This document shows, piece after piece, positions 26,119 through 33,846 of a stretch of 64,000 bases of DNA (position 1 is the first letter of the stretch; every line of letters starts with the position of its first letter). Below the pieces are notes generated by a model. The model ran no database searches and was not told where the DNA came from. It saw only the letters and a list, made by a program, of their open reading frames with translations. The position numbers and the translations under genes are program-made. This DNA is from CBDCYN01 sp965224205 (GTDB lineage: Bacteria > Planctomycetota > Phycisphaerae > Phycisphaerales > Phycisphaeraceae): positions 186,001 to 250,000 of the forward strand of contig CBDCYN010000009.1 of NCBI GenBank assembly GCA_965224205.1, read 5' to 3'.

Positions 26119-29100
26119 TTACGGCGTGAAGAACCCTTCCGGGGCCTGGCCGCGGTTGGTGGCGATAAACGCCAACACCGTAGCTTGATCAAAGCTATTT
26201 AAGGTTTGCAGACGGGCCCAGGAGGCCAGCGCGATCGCGTCGTCGTTACCGGCCCGGGGCGTGAGGATCACCCCCCTGCCGGGGCCTAGTAGATCCACCA
26301 CCTGTTCGAGCAGGACCAGGTCCGTCGCGGGGATCAGGCCCGGATTATAGGAGATCCACACGTGGCCGTGCTCGAGATTGTGGACCAGGTTTTCATCGGC
26401 TTGTTCTTCGGTGTACACCCCCGTGGGACCAATGACAGACCCGTGGTGGGGGCCATAGGTGGGTGGGTTAGAGTATTCACTGTAGTCGATCGGACCCGTG
26501 ACGTGAGGTGCGATCGCCGGGTCCGGGGCGTTGGGCAGGTCGGTGCGCTGACCCTGAAGCCCCGGGTTCTGGAACGCCAGCGGCGTCGATCCGGGCAAGA
26601 CCTTCTCCCCGTCGCCGATGTCCTGGCCGATCTTGAAATCCCCGCTAGCGCCGCCAGAGAACAGGTCAGTGTCCGCCCCGCCGATGAGCTTGTCTTGGTC
26701 GGTGCCGATGAGGATGTCCAAACCCCGACCTCCGTTGATCGTGTTGACCCCCCCGCCGCCGTCGAGCAGGTCTTGCCCGTCGTCGCCCTTGATGTTGTCG
26801 GGCCCGGACCCAGCGGTGATCGAGTCGTTGCCCCTGCCCCCGCTGACTTTGTTGGTCCCATCACCGGTGAAGATGACGTCGTCGCCTGCCCCGGCGTTGA
26901 TGGTGTCGTCCCCGACCCCGGTGGTGATGTCGTCGCTGCCGCCGCCGGTGGTGATCTTGTTTTTCCCATCGCCGGCGTCGACGGTCTTATCGCCGTCTTT
27001 GGTCTTGATCGTGTCATCCCCGTCGCCGGTTTCGATCCCATTCGTCCCGGTGCCGGTGGTGATCTTGTTCTTCCCATCGCTGGCGTTGATGGTCTTGTTG
27101 CCGTCTTTAGTTTTGATCGTGTCGTCTCCGACCCCGGCGGTGATGTCGTCGGTGCCGTTGCCGGTGGTAATCTTATTTTTCCCGTCACCGGCGTCGATGG
27201 AGTTATCGCCATCCTTGGTCTGGATCGTGTCGTCGCCGTCGCCGGTGGTGACGGTGTTGTTGCCGGTACCGGTGGTGATCTTGTTCCTGCCGGCCCCGGC
27301 GGTGATGACGTTATTACCGTCCTTGGTCTGAATCGTGTCATCGTCGTCGCCGGTGGTGACGGTGTTGTTGCCGGTGCCGGTGGTGACCTTGTTCTTCCCA
27401 TTGCCGGCGGTGAGGGTCTTATTACCGTCTTTGGTCTTAATCGTGTCGTCTCCGACCCCGGCGGTGATGTCGTCGGTGCCGTTGCCGGTGGTGATCTTGT
27501 TTTTCCCGTCACCGGCGGTGATGACGTTGTTACCGTCCTTGGTCTGGATCGTGTCGTCGTCGTCGCCGGTGGTGACGGTGTTGTTGCCGGTACCGGTGGT
27601 GACCTTGTTCCTGCCGGCCCCGGCGGTGATGGTCTTATTGCCGTCTTTAGTTTTGATCGTGTCGTCTCCGACCCCGGCGGTGATGTCGTCGGTGCCGTTG
27701 CCGGTGGTGATCTTGTTTTTCCCGTCGCCGGCGGTGATGACGTTGTTACCGTCCTTGGTCTGGATCGTGTCGTCGTCGTCGCCGGTGGTGACGGTGTTGT
27801 TGCCGGTACCGGTGGTGACCTTGTTCCTGCCGGCTGCAGCGTTGATGGTCTTGTCGCCGTCTTTGGTCTTGATCGTGTCGTCGCCGACCCCGGCGGTGAT
27901 GTCGTCGGTGCCGTTGCCGGTGGTGATCTTGTTTTTCCCGTCGCCGGAGTCGATGAGTTGGTTGCCGTCTTTCGTTTGAATCAAATCGTCATCGACGCCG
28001 GTGGTGACGGTGTTGTTGCCGTTGCCAGTGGTGATCTTGTTCTTCCCGTTGGCGGCGTTGATGGTCTTGTCGCCGTCTTTAGTTTTGACCGTGTCGTCCC
28101 CGTCGCCGGTGGTGATCGTGTCCGTCCCGGTTCCGGTGGTGACCTTGTTTTTCCCGTTGCCGGCGTTGATGGTCTTGTCGCCGTCTTTAGTTTTGACCGT
28201 ATCGTCCCCGTCCCCGGTCGTGATGAAGTCCGTCCCGTCGCCGGTGGTGACCTTGTTTTTCCCGGCCCCGGCGTTGATGGTCTTGTTGCCGTCCTTGGTC
28301 TTCACCGCGTCGTCCCCGTCACCGGTCGTGATCGAGTCCGTGCCGTTGCCGGTGGTGACCTTGTTGCGGCCCCCGCCGGCGATGACGGTTTTGTTGCCGT
28401 CGCCGGTCTTGATGGTGTCGTCCCCGTCCCCAGTGGTGATGGAGTCTGATCCGTCGCGGGTGGTGATCTTGTTCTTCCCGGCCCCGGCGTTGATGGTCTT
28501 GTTGCCGTTGCCGGTTTTGATGGTGTCGTCCCCGTCGCCAGCGGTGATGAGGTCGTTGCCGTTTCGGGTGGAGATGTTGTTCTTGCCCGGGCCGGCGTCG
28601 ATGACGTCGTCGCCGTCACCACCAATGATGGTGTCGTTACCGTCACCGCCGATGATATGGTTGGCGAGGCTGTTGCCGACGATCCGGTCGTTGAGCGCCG
28701 AGCCGGTGACGTTTTCAATATTACGCAGAACGTCCTTGCCCCGGGCCCCGTCGTCGGCTTTGCCGTCTTTATTTTCAGGCAGGGCCACCTTCACGGCTTT
28801 GGGGGCATCGCTGTAGTCGACGGTATCACTGCCTTCGCGGCCGTCGAGGACGTCGTCGTCCTCACCGCCGATCAGGCGGTCGTCACCGCTGCCGCCCAGC
28901 AGCTCGTCGTTGCCCTCCTGGCCGTCGAGCAAGGTTGGGATGGGGTTGCTGGCCGCGTCGAGGATATCGGGCTCGACCGTCACCCGATCGTTGCCCAGCC
29001 CCGCGAAGACCTCGATCAGGGTCACGTCGTTAAACGTCTCAGGGCCATCGTCGTCGCCGGTCACGATCACCTGCCCCGGCACGGCACCAGCGGCTAGCAC

Positions 29101-29313
29101 GAGGGCGTCGTCAAACGAGGTACCCGTAATCGTCAGCACACCGGCATCGATCACTGCTGTGTGCAACAGTTTTCTCGGCTCAAGGGCTTCGAACACCGGT
29201 CGGTCCACCGCCGCTACGATGGGGCGTGAGTACCGGCTAACGGCGGGCCGCGACCGATCCACCACTGATGCACGGTGAGCCCTCGTGCCCTTCGTCACTA
29301 AAGCGATCATCAT
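26119..29313 (-). CDS. LEPR-XLL surface protein with RTX-like array and C-terminal DUF3105 domain
   Basis: Large secreted or surface protein, 1064 residues, function unknown. Seen in order: LEPRKLL (residues 44-50), the planctomycete LEPR-XLL motif; a beta region; canonical RTX nonapeptides (GGSGDDRLIGGEDDDVLDG, about 130-150); a long regular array (about 250-780) in which only every fourth nonapeptide is canonical (GDGDDTIKT) and the others read like KDGNKTINA, GAGKNKITT and GNGTDSITT; a short canonical RTX block again; and a DUF3105 domain (about 895-1064) with YSEYSNPPTYGPHHG and LVHNLEHGHVWISYNPG. GAGG precedes the ATG pair. Calcium binding is expected only for the canonical repeats (inference). 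Confidence 0.85.
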   Translation of the reverse strand: MMIALVTKGTRAHRASVVDRSRPAVSRYSRPIVAAVDRPVFEALEPRKLLHTAVIDAGVLTITGTSFDDALVLAAGAVPGQVIVTGDDDGPETFNDVTLIEVFAGLGNDRVTVEPDILDAASNPIPTLLDGQEGNDELLGGSGDDRLIGGEDDDVLDGREGSDTVDYSDAPKAVKVALPENKDGKADDGARGKDVLRNIENVTGSALNDRIVGNSLANHIIGGDGNDTIIGGDGDDVIDAGPGKNNISTRNGNDLITAGDGDDTIKTGNGNKTINAGAGKNKITTRDGSDSITTGDGDDTIKTGDGNKTVIAGGGRNKVTTGNGTDSITTGDGDDAVKTKDGNKTINAGAGKNKVTTGDGTDFITTGDGDDTVKTKDGDKTINAGNGKNKVTTGTGTDTITTGDGDDTVKTKDGDKTINAANGKNKITTGNGNNTVTTGVDDDLIQTKDGNQLIDSGDGKNKITTGNGTDDITAGVGDDTIKTKDGDKTINAAAGRNKVTTGTGNNTVTTGDDDDTIQTKDGNNVITAGDGKNKITTGNGTDDITAGVGDDTIKTKDGNKTITAGAGRNKVTTGTGNNTVTTGDDDDTIQTKDGNNVITAGDGKNKITTGNGTDDITAGVGDDTIKTKDGNKTLTAGNGKNKVTTGTGNNTVTTGDDDDTIQTKDGNNVITAGAGRNKITTGTGNNTVTTGDGDDTIQTKDGDNSIDAGDGKNKITTGNGTDDITAGVGDDTIKTKDGNKTINASDGKNKITTGTGTNGIETGDGDDTIKTKDGDKTVDAGDGKNKITTGGGSDDITTGVGDDTINAGAGDDVIFTGDGTNKVSGGRGNDSITAGSGPDNIKGDDGQDLLDGGGGVNTINGGRGLDILIGTDQDKLIGGADTDLFSGGASGDFKIGQDIGDGEKVLPGSTPLAFQNPGLQGQRTDLPNAPDPAIAPHVTGPIDYSEYSNPPTYGPHHGSVIGPTGVYTEEQADENLVHNLEHGHVWISYNPGLIPATDLVLLEQVVDLLGPGRGVILTPRAGNDDAIALASWARLQTLNSFDQATVLAFIATNRGQAPEGFFTP
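26980..28560 (-). repeat. in-frame tandem array, 108-bp period (36 residues)
   Basis: Inside the RTX-like gene. Units of four nonapeptides repeat with near-identical DNA, for example the segment around 27420-27640 recurs around 27640-27860. Such similarity points to recent unequal exchange. Assembly errors in repeat number are possible. Confidence 0.8.
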
Positions 29314-29390
29314 GAATCCTCTTCCTTGGGCGCCTCAACCGTTTAAAGTCACAGGACTACGGTTCACGTATCGTTTTGACTGTATCTAAC

Positions 29391-29477
29391 AAGCCGTTTC
29401 AAAATCTATATCCCGTTGGTTTCCGCACTGGCTGACAAGCAGCCAGTGGCACCCGTCCATGGTTTTTGAAACAGCTT
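29391..29477. mobile_element. 87-bp MITE-like element with an internal hairpin
   Basis: Ends are inverted: AAGCCGTTTCAAAA (29391-29404) and TTTTGAAACAGCTT (29464-29477). Inside is a perfect hairpin CACTGGCT-GACAAGC-AGCCAGTG (29426-29448) followed by GCACCCGTCCATGG. The right end recurs alone at 46282-46311, and the hairpin motif at 63684-63759. Confidence 0.6.
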
Positions 29478-29508
29478 CTAAGCGTGCCATCCACCGTGCT
29501 GCCCTGGT

Positions 29509-29608
29509 ATACGCATCGCATATAAAAATACCGCGTCGGTAGGGCTCTGGAGTCTGGAAACTCCCTAGCCGCGTACACGAGTCATGCCGTATTTCCACCG
29601 GGATCGGT
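29509..29608 (-). repeat. 95-bp dispersed repeat, copy 8
   Basis: TATACGCATCGCATATAAAA, ACCGCGTCGG, then CCGCGTACACGAGTCATGCC and GTATTTCCACCGGG. First of three copies between the RTX-like gene and hpt. Confidence 0.85.
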
Positions 29609-29676
29609 ATGTTTCGATCCGTTCCCAAGCCGATGGATACTGTCCTGCCACGCGAGCGAAACACAAGATAGTATAC

Positions 29677-29776
29677 TCATCCCGGATGGAATTGCCCCGC
29701 GAGCTGTGCACCCGTCAAGAAAATTTCCAACCCCCGGAGCCCTGCCGACGCGGTGCTTTGATATGCGGTGCGCATA
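29677..29776 (+). repeat. 95-bp dispersed repeat, copy 9
   Basis: CATCCCGGATGGAATTG at the left, CAAGAAAATTTCC in the middle, GCCGACGCGGTGCTTTGATA and TGCGCATAG at the right. Opposite orientation to copy 8, 68 bp away. Confidence 0.8.
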
Positions 29777-29876
29777 GATGAACCAATTAAAAGCCTGTTG
29801 CGTGAAGGCATCGCGTCACGATCGTCAAGGTGTCTACATGATGTTGGAGGAAGTCTTAACGACACAGCTCTTGTGC

Positions 29877-29974
29877 CCATCCCGGATGTCATGACAGCAT
29901 GAATCCTGTACGTGGGGCAATCCTTTCCAGGGCCGATGGTATCCCTAGCACCATTTATGGGCTACGCGATGCAT
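29877..29974 (+). repeat. 95-bp dispersed repeat, copy 10 (diverged)
   Basis: CATCCCGGATGTCATGACAG at the left, TGTACGTGGGGCAATCC in the middle and GGGCTACGCGATGCATAC at the right. It ends 24 bp before the chosen hpt start and so lies in the hpt leader. Confidence 0.6.
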
Positions 29975-29998
29975 ACAGAATATCGATATGATCTCGTT

Positions 29999-30544
29999 AT
30001 GGACCTACAAACGCCCAGGACGCTATTCTGCCCAGAAACGATCGATCGCCGTGTTGCTGAGCTGGCTGGGGAGATCTCACGCGACTACGCCCACGCCGGT
30101 GACCTGCTCTTGGTGGGCACGCTCCGGGGCGCGTTTATTTTTCTAGCCGATCTGGCAAGGAAGCTGTCGATCCCACGGTGGGTGGACTTCATCGCTGTGG
30201 CCGCTTACGAGAAATCAGCCTCCACCGGGCGGGTGCAGCTGGTCATGGATCTACGCACCGATATCTGCAATAAACACGTCTTGGTCATTGAGGACGTCGT
30301 CGACACCGGCCAGACGCTCGGCTACCTCCTGGAGATGCTGCAAGCCCGCGGTCCGGCGTCTCTTAAGACCTGCGCCCTGTTGCGGAAGATCAAGGACCGG
30401 TCTTCAAACCCCGGCGTGGACTACCTGGGGTTCGAGACCACCGACGACTGGGTGGTCGGGTACGGCTTGGACTACGCCAATCACTATCGAGCGCTACCCT
30501 ATATTGGTGTGATCGATCCACCTAATGAGCCCCCTCAGCGGTAA
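29999..30544 (+). CDS. hpt: hypoxanthine phosphoribosyltransferase
   Basis: Purine salvage: converts hypoxanthine or guanine plus PRPP to the nucleotide. Seen: LLLVGTLRGAFIFLADLARK, the PRPP-loop motif VLVIEDVVDTGQTLGYLL, and VDYLGFETTDDWVVGYGLDY near the end. 181 residues, normal for the family. I start at the ATG at 29999 (MDLQTPRTLF) because frames starting further left would translate a dispersed repeat; an ATG at 29969 is also possible. No clear ribosome site is seen for either. Confidence 0.93.
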   Translation: MDLQTPRTLFCPETIDRRVAELAGEISRDYAHAGDLLLVGTLRGAFIFLADLARKLSIPRWVDFIAVAAYEKSASTGRVQLVMDLRTDICNKHVLVIEDVVDTGQTLGYLLEMLQARGPASLKTCALLRKIKDRSSNPGVDYLGFETTDDWVVGYGLDYANHYRALPYIGVIDPPNEPPQR

Positions 30545-30593
30545 AAGGAGTTCACCCAGCAGAGGGCGAGTCCAGGCACACACGAGTGCCTCC

Positions 30594-31805
30594 TCAAGGT
30601 GACCCCACGGAGCTGTGCCGGTGGCAGATGTCGGCTAAAACGTGGCCTAGATGCTCAACGTCATGAACCGTCACAAACGGTCCGAAGCTAAGACGGGTGG
30701 TGCCCCCGTGCGTGGCGGTGCCGAGCGTCCGGTGAGCCAACGGGGCGCAATGCAGACCGGATCGAGTCAAAACCCCGTGTTCGTGTTCGAGCAAATCCGA
30801 CAGATCCTGTGGGTTGTCGAACCCCTTGACCCGGACCGAGAACACCCCGCAGCGGTGCTTGATCCCCTGAGGCCCGTAGAGGGTTAACCCGGGGATCGGG
30901 CCCTCGTGCATCAGCGCCTCGATCATGGCGCTGATCAAACCTTTTTCGTGTTGCCACAGGTTTTCGACCCCACGGTCGAGGATCCATTGGACCGCTTCGG
31001 ATAAGCCGATGATCCCGATCGCGTTGTGGCTACCGGGTTCGAAACGGTCGGGCATGAACCCGGGTTGGATATCGCTTTCGCTAGACGACCCGGTCCCGCC
31101 CTCGCGGTACGTGGCCATGCGTGACTCGATCCCGGGTCGGATATAAAGCCCGCCCGTGCCCAACGGCCCCAGCAACCCCTTGTGACCCGGGAAAGCCAGC
31201 AGGTCGATATGATCCGCCTGCACGTCGATCGGGACATGCCCCAGGGTCTGAGCCGCGTCGACCAGGAACGGGATATCGTGCTCACGGGCGATCCGCCCGA
31301 TGGCGGCGATGGGTTGGAGCGTCCCGCATACATTCGACCCGTGCACGACCGCGATGAGCCGGGTTTCGCGCCGGATGGCGCGGCGGATGTCGTTGGGGTC
31401 GACCAGCCCGCTACGCGGGTCGCACGCCACGCGGGTCTGGGTCACCCCGTGACGCTTGACCAGCTCATTGAGCGGCCGCAGCACCGAGTTGTGGTCCATC
31501 CAGGTCGTGACCACATGGTCACCGTTGCGGACCACACCGCGGATGGCCATATTTAACGCGTCGGAGGTATTGAGTGTAAAGATAACGTGTTCGGGTTTCT
31601 GGCCGTGGACCAGGTCACAGATCCGCTGGCGGCACTGGAACAGTAAATGCCCCGCTTCTCGGGCTTCGGCGTAAGACCCCCGCCCGGGACTGGCGCCTAA
31701 CCGCGTTGCGAAACGTGTCATCGCTTCGATGACGGCCGGTGGCTTGGGGTAACTCGTCGCGGCATTGTCCATGTAGGATCGTGGTGTCTGCCTTTTAACG
31801 TCCAT
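30594..31805 (-). CDS. cysteine desulfurase-like class V aminotransferase
   Basis: PLP enzyme of the SufS/CsdA-like branch (TIGR01977-type). Seen: YMDNAATSYPKPPAVIEAM, LNTSDALNMAI, the PLP-lysine region AFPGHKGLLGPLGTGGLYI, and EGGTGSSSE, which I know as a signature of this branch. RSGLHCAPLAH contains a cysteine where SufS has its catalytic one. 403 residues. It probably delivers sulfur from cysteine, but no suf or isc scaffold gene is adjacent, so the role is open. Confidence 0.88.
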   Translation of the reverse strand: MDVKRQTPRSYMDNAATSYPKPPAVIEAMTRFATRLGASPGRGSYAEAREAGHLLFQCRQRICDLVHGQKPEHVIFTLNTSDALNMAIRGVVRNGDHVVTTWMDHNSVLRPLNELVKRHGVTQTRVACDPRSGLVDPNDIRRAIRRETRLIAVVHGSNVCGTLQPIAAIGRIAREHDIPFLVDAAQTLGHVPIDVQADHIDLLAFPGHKGLLGPLGTGGLYIRPGIESRMATYREGGTGSSSESDIQPGFMPDRFEPGSHNAIGIIGLSEAVQWILDRGVENLWQHEKGLISAMIEALMHEGPIPGLTLYGPQGIKHRCGVFSVRVKGFDNPQDLSDLLEHEHGVLTRSGLHCAPLAHRTLGTATHGGTTRLSFGPFVTVHDVEHLGHVLADICHRHSSVGSP

Positions 31806-31819
31806 GGCTGATATATACT

Positions 31820-31919
31820 CATCCTGGATGACAACGTGGCATGATCCGTGTACGCGGCAAGATAATTTTCAGCGTCCAAGACATCCTAGACGTGATCCCT
31901 TGATACGCGATGCGTACAC
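31820..31919 (+). repeat. 95-bp dispersed repeat, copy 11
   Basis: CATCCTGGATGACAACGTGG, then GTGTACGCGGCAAGATAATT, then CTTGATACGCGATGCGTACA. It begins 14 bp upstream of the desulfurase start codon, where the promoter might be expected. Confidence 0.85.
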
Positions 31920-32073
31920 GTTCTCCCGCGATTCATGTGTTTGTAGAAGAGGTCCCATTTTTCAATCACCTAGCAAAATCTGAGCTTCGGTTAACCGTTA
32001 CTTTTTCATCGTGAACGCCGCAATCCGGACTCAATAACCTATCCGAAAAACTTGCATCCATCTCGGGCCAGGA

Positions 32074-32961
32074 TCACGGGGGCAGGCCAAGACGCTCGAG
32101 CCCTTGAATCAATCCTAACGGCTTCTTCTCCAACCGGGTCCACAACCTATCGGAAGCCAACGAAACATCCCTTGGCCGTGGAGCCTCGAAGGTGGAATCG
32201 GCCAGCTTCTGACGCTGGATCAGCCCCGGGTCGAACTCAAACACGCGGCACACGGCCTGGCCGATCTCGACACGGCTAAGCCGCTGAGGCCCGCCCATGT
32301 GCCACAGGCCGCTGAGGGGTGATCGAAGGATCGCCCTCACCGCGTCGCATACATCGCCGACATAGATCGGGGTGCGCACCTCGTCTTCGAAAAGCCCCAG
32401 GGGTTTGTTGGCCCGGAGGGTGTCAATCATCCAGTCCAGAAAGCTCGGTCGGGAGGTGGTCACAGGCCCGTAGACGAGGGATGTCCTTAAGACCGTTCCT
32501 TGCCGCAAATCCAGGATCGGCATCTCTGCTTCGAGCTTGAGTTGGCCGTAGACCGATACCGGTTGAGCAGGGTCGTCCTCATGATAGGGCGCTTGCTCGC
32601 CGTCAAAGACCAGGTCCGTTGAAATGCTGATGACGGGGATCTCTGGGGCGACGCTCATCACGGCCCGGGCCAGCTCGCGGGTTGCTTCGACGATGCTACG
32701 CCGGGCTTGCTTGGGGTTCTGTTGGCAGAAGCCGACCTTAGTCGCAGCGGCACAGTGGACGACCGCGGACGGGCGATATTCTTGGAACAACGCAGCGGTC
32801 TGTTGAGGGTCGGCCAGGTCCAACTGCGTAGATTTGACTCCGGCGACCGCCACCGGGTGCGACCGCCCGGTGCCCACGACCGCTACACCCGATGCGGACA
32901 AGCGCCCCGCAAGGGTCTGACCGATGAACCCCGATGCGCCGGTGACCAGGACAGGCCTCAT
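32074..32961 (-). CDS. RmlD-like sugar-nucleotide reductase (extended SDR)
   Basis: NAD(P)H-dependent reductase related to dTDP-4-dehydrorhamnose reductase. Seen: VTGASGFIGQTLAGRL at the N-terminus, VVHCAAATKVGFCQQNP, STDLVFDGEQAPYHEDDPAQPVSVYGQLKLEAE containing the YGQLK active site, and LRTSLVYGP. 295 residues, typical. No other rml genes nearby, so a rhamnose pathway is not implied. It may follow the membrane-protein gene at 32990 as a two-gene unit (28 bp apart). Confidence 0.88.
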   Translation of the reverse strand: MRPVLVTGASGFIGQTLAGRLSASGVAVVGTGRSHPVAVAGVKSTQLDLADPQQTAALFQEYRPSAVVHCAAATKVGFCQQNPKQARRSIVEATRELARAVMSVAPEIPVISISTDLVFDGEQAPYHEDDPAQPVSVYGQLKLEAEMPILDLRQGTVLRTSLVYGPVTTSRPSFLDWMIDTLRANKPLGLFEDEVRTPIYVGDVCDAVRAILRSPLSGLWHMGGPQRLSRVEIGQAVCRVFEFDPGLIQRQKLADSTFEAPRPRDVSLASDRLWTRLEKKPLGLIQGLERLGLPP

Positions 32962-32989
32962 GCCCGATACCCGGATTCATACCCGTTGC

Positions 32990-33577
32990 TCATCGGGTTT
33001 TACCCATGGCCCCGGGGGTGGCGTACCGACGCGTCGTCCTCGAAGGCTGGGCAGCGGACCTTCTCTTGTTCTCTTGTAAGATCTGTTTCAAGAATACCCC
33101 CGCCGCGATCAACAGGCACAACGCCACCGGCCAGCACACGAGCATCACCATGGCCATGGCCTGGGCATCTTCCCGGTCTGATCCCACCACGTTCATCCCG
33201 CTTAGCGTCAGGACCGACCAGAGAGCCGGGACTAGCAGCAGTACCCCCACTGTGGCCAGCAGCGGCGCGGCGGTGGCCTTGAGTCCGTGGCTGCTGCTTC
33301 GTGCAGCGGGACGACGGTGGGCTGTTCGGGTGTTGGTGCTCGGGGCACGGCGGGTTTGTGACGGGGCGCGAGCGGCAGGCCGCGAAGTTGAGGCTCTGGT
33401 TACCGGTTGAGGCCTAGGGCTCACGCCGGCGTTTCGTGGCTGAGGCCGCGGCTTGGGGTCAATCCTCTCCGCGGCCTGGATCTCGGGCATCGGCTGGGGA
33501 TGAGACGGTGGGGCGGGTTGTTGGCCAGCGGCCATCTCACGAAGCACGTCAGACAACCCGTCGTCATGTTGACTCAT
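32990..33577 (-). CDS. hypothetical two-helix membrane protein
   Basis: Not recognised. 195 residues: an N-terminal conserved-looking helix (DDGLSDVLREMAAG), a Pro/Arg/Ser-rich disordered stretch of about 90 residues, and two transmembrane segments (PLLATVGVLLLVPALWSVL and AMAMVMLVCWPVALCLLIAA) before a basic tail. The ATG at 33577 is preceded by GGAGAG at a suitable distance; the longer frame upstream is not needed. Confidence 0.65.
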   Translation of the reverse strand: MSQHDDGLSDVLREMAAGQQPAPPSHPQPMPEIQAAERIDPKPRPQPRNAGVSPRPQPVTRASTSRPAARAPSQTRRAPSTNTRTAHRRPAARSSSHGLKATAAPLLATVGVLLLVPALWSVLTLSGMNVVGSDREDAQAMAMVMLVCWPVALCLLIAAGVFLKQILQENKRRSAAQPSRTTRRYATPGAMGKTR

Positions 33578-33846
33578 TAAGACTCTCCAAGCAGGCCCGC
33601 GAACCTCGGCAATAGGCAGGGCCCCCTTCATATCTCGGTTAACCGAGGCAGCACGTCTAGCCGACAAATCTACCAACAAACATTACTTAGCGTCGCTGTG
33701 CTATCCCTGGTCGGGTTATTAGGATATTTCTACGTCTTATCGGGCTTCCTTTTGTGTAATTTTCCACAAGACGCGAACGAAGTTTCACCCTGATCGATAT
33801 CGATCTCTATGATAGGGATGACGTATGATTATATCGGAGTCGGACT

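Noticed and set aside
26362..28449. 695-codon plus-strand frame of Val/Pro/Gly repeats
   Set aside because: Antisense shadow of the RTX-like array; its regular pattern comes from the 108-bp tandem repeats.
26980..28560. Regular repeats that could suggest a CRISPR array
   Set aside because: Period matches in-frame nonapeptide multiples with no unique spacers, and no cas genes are present.
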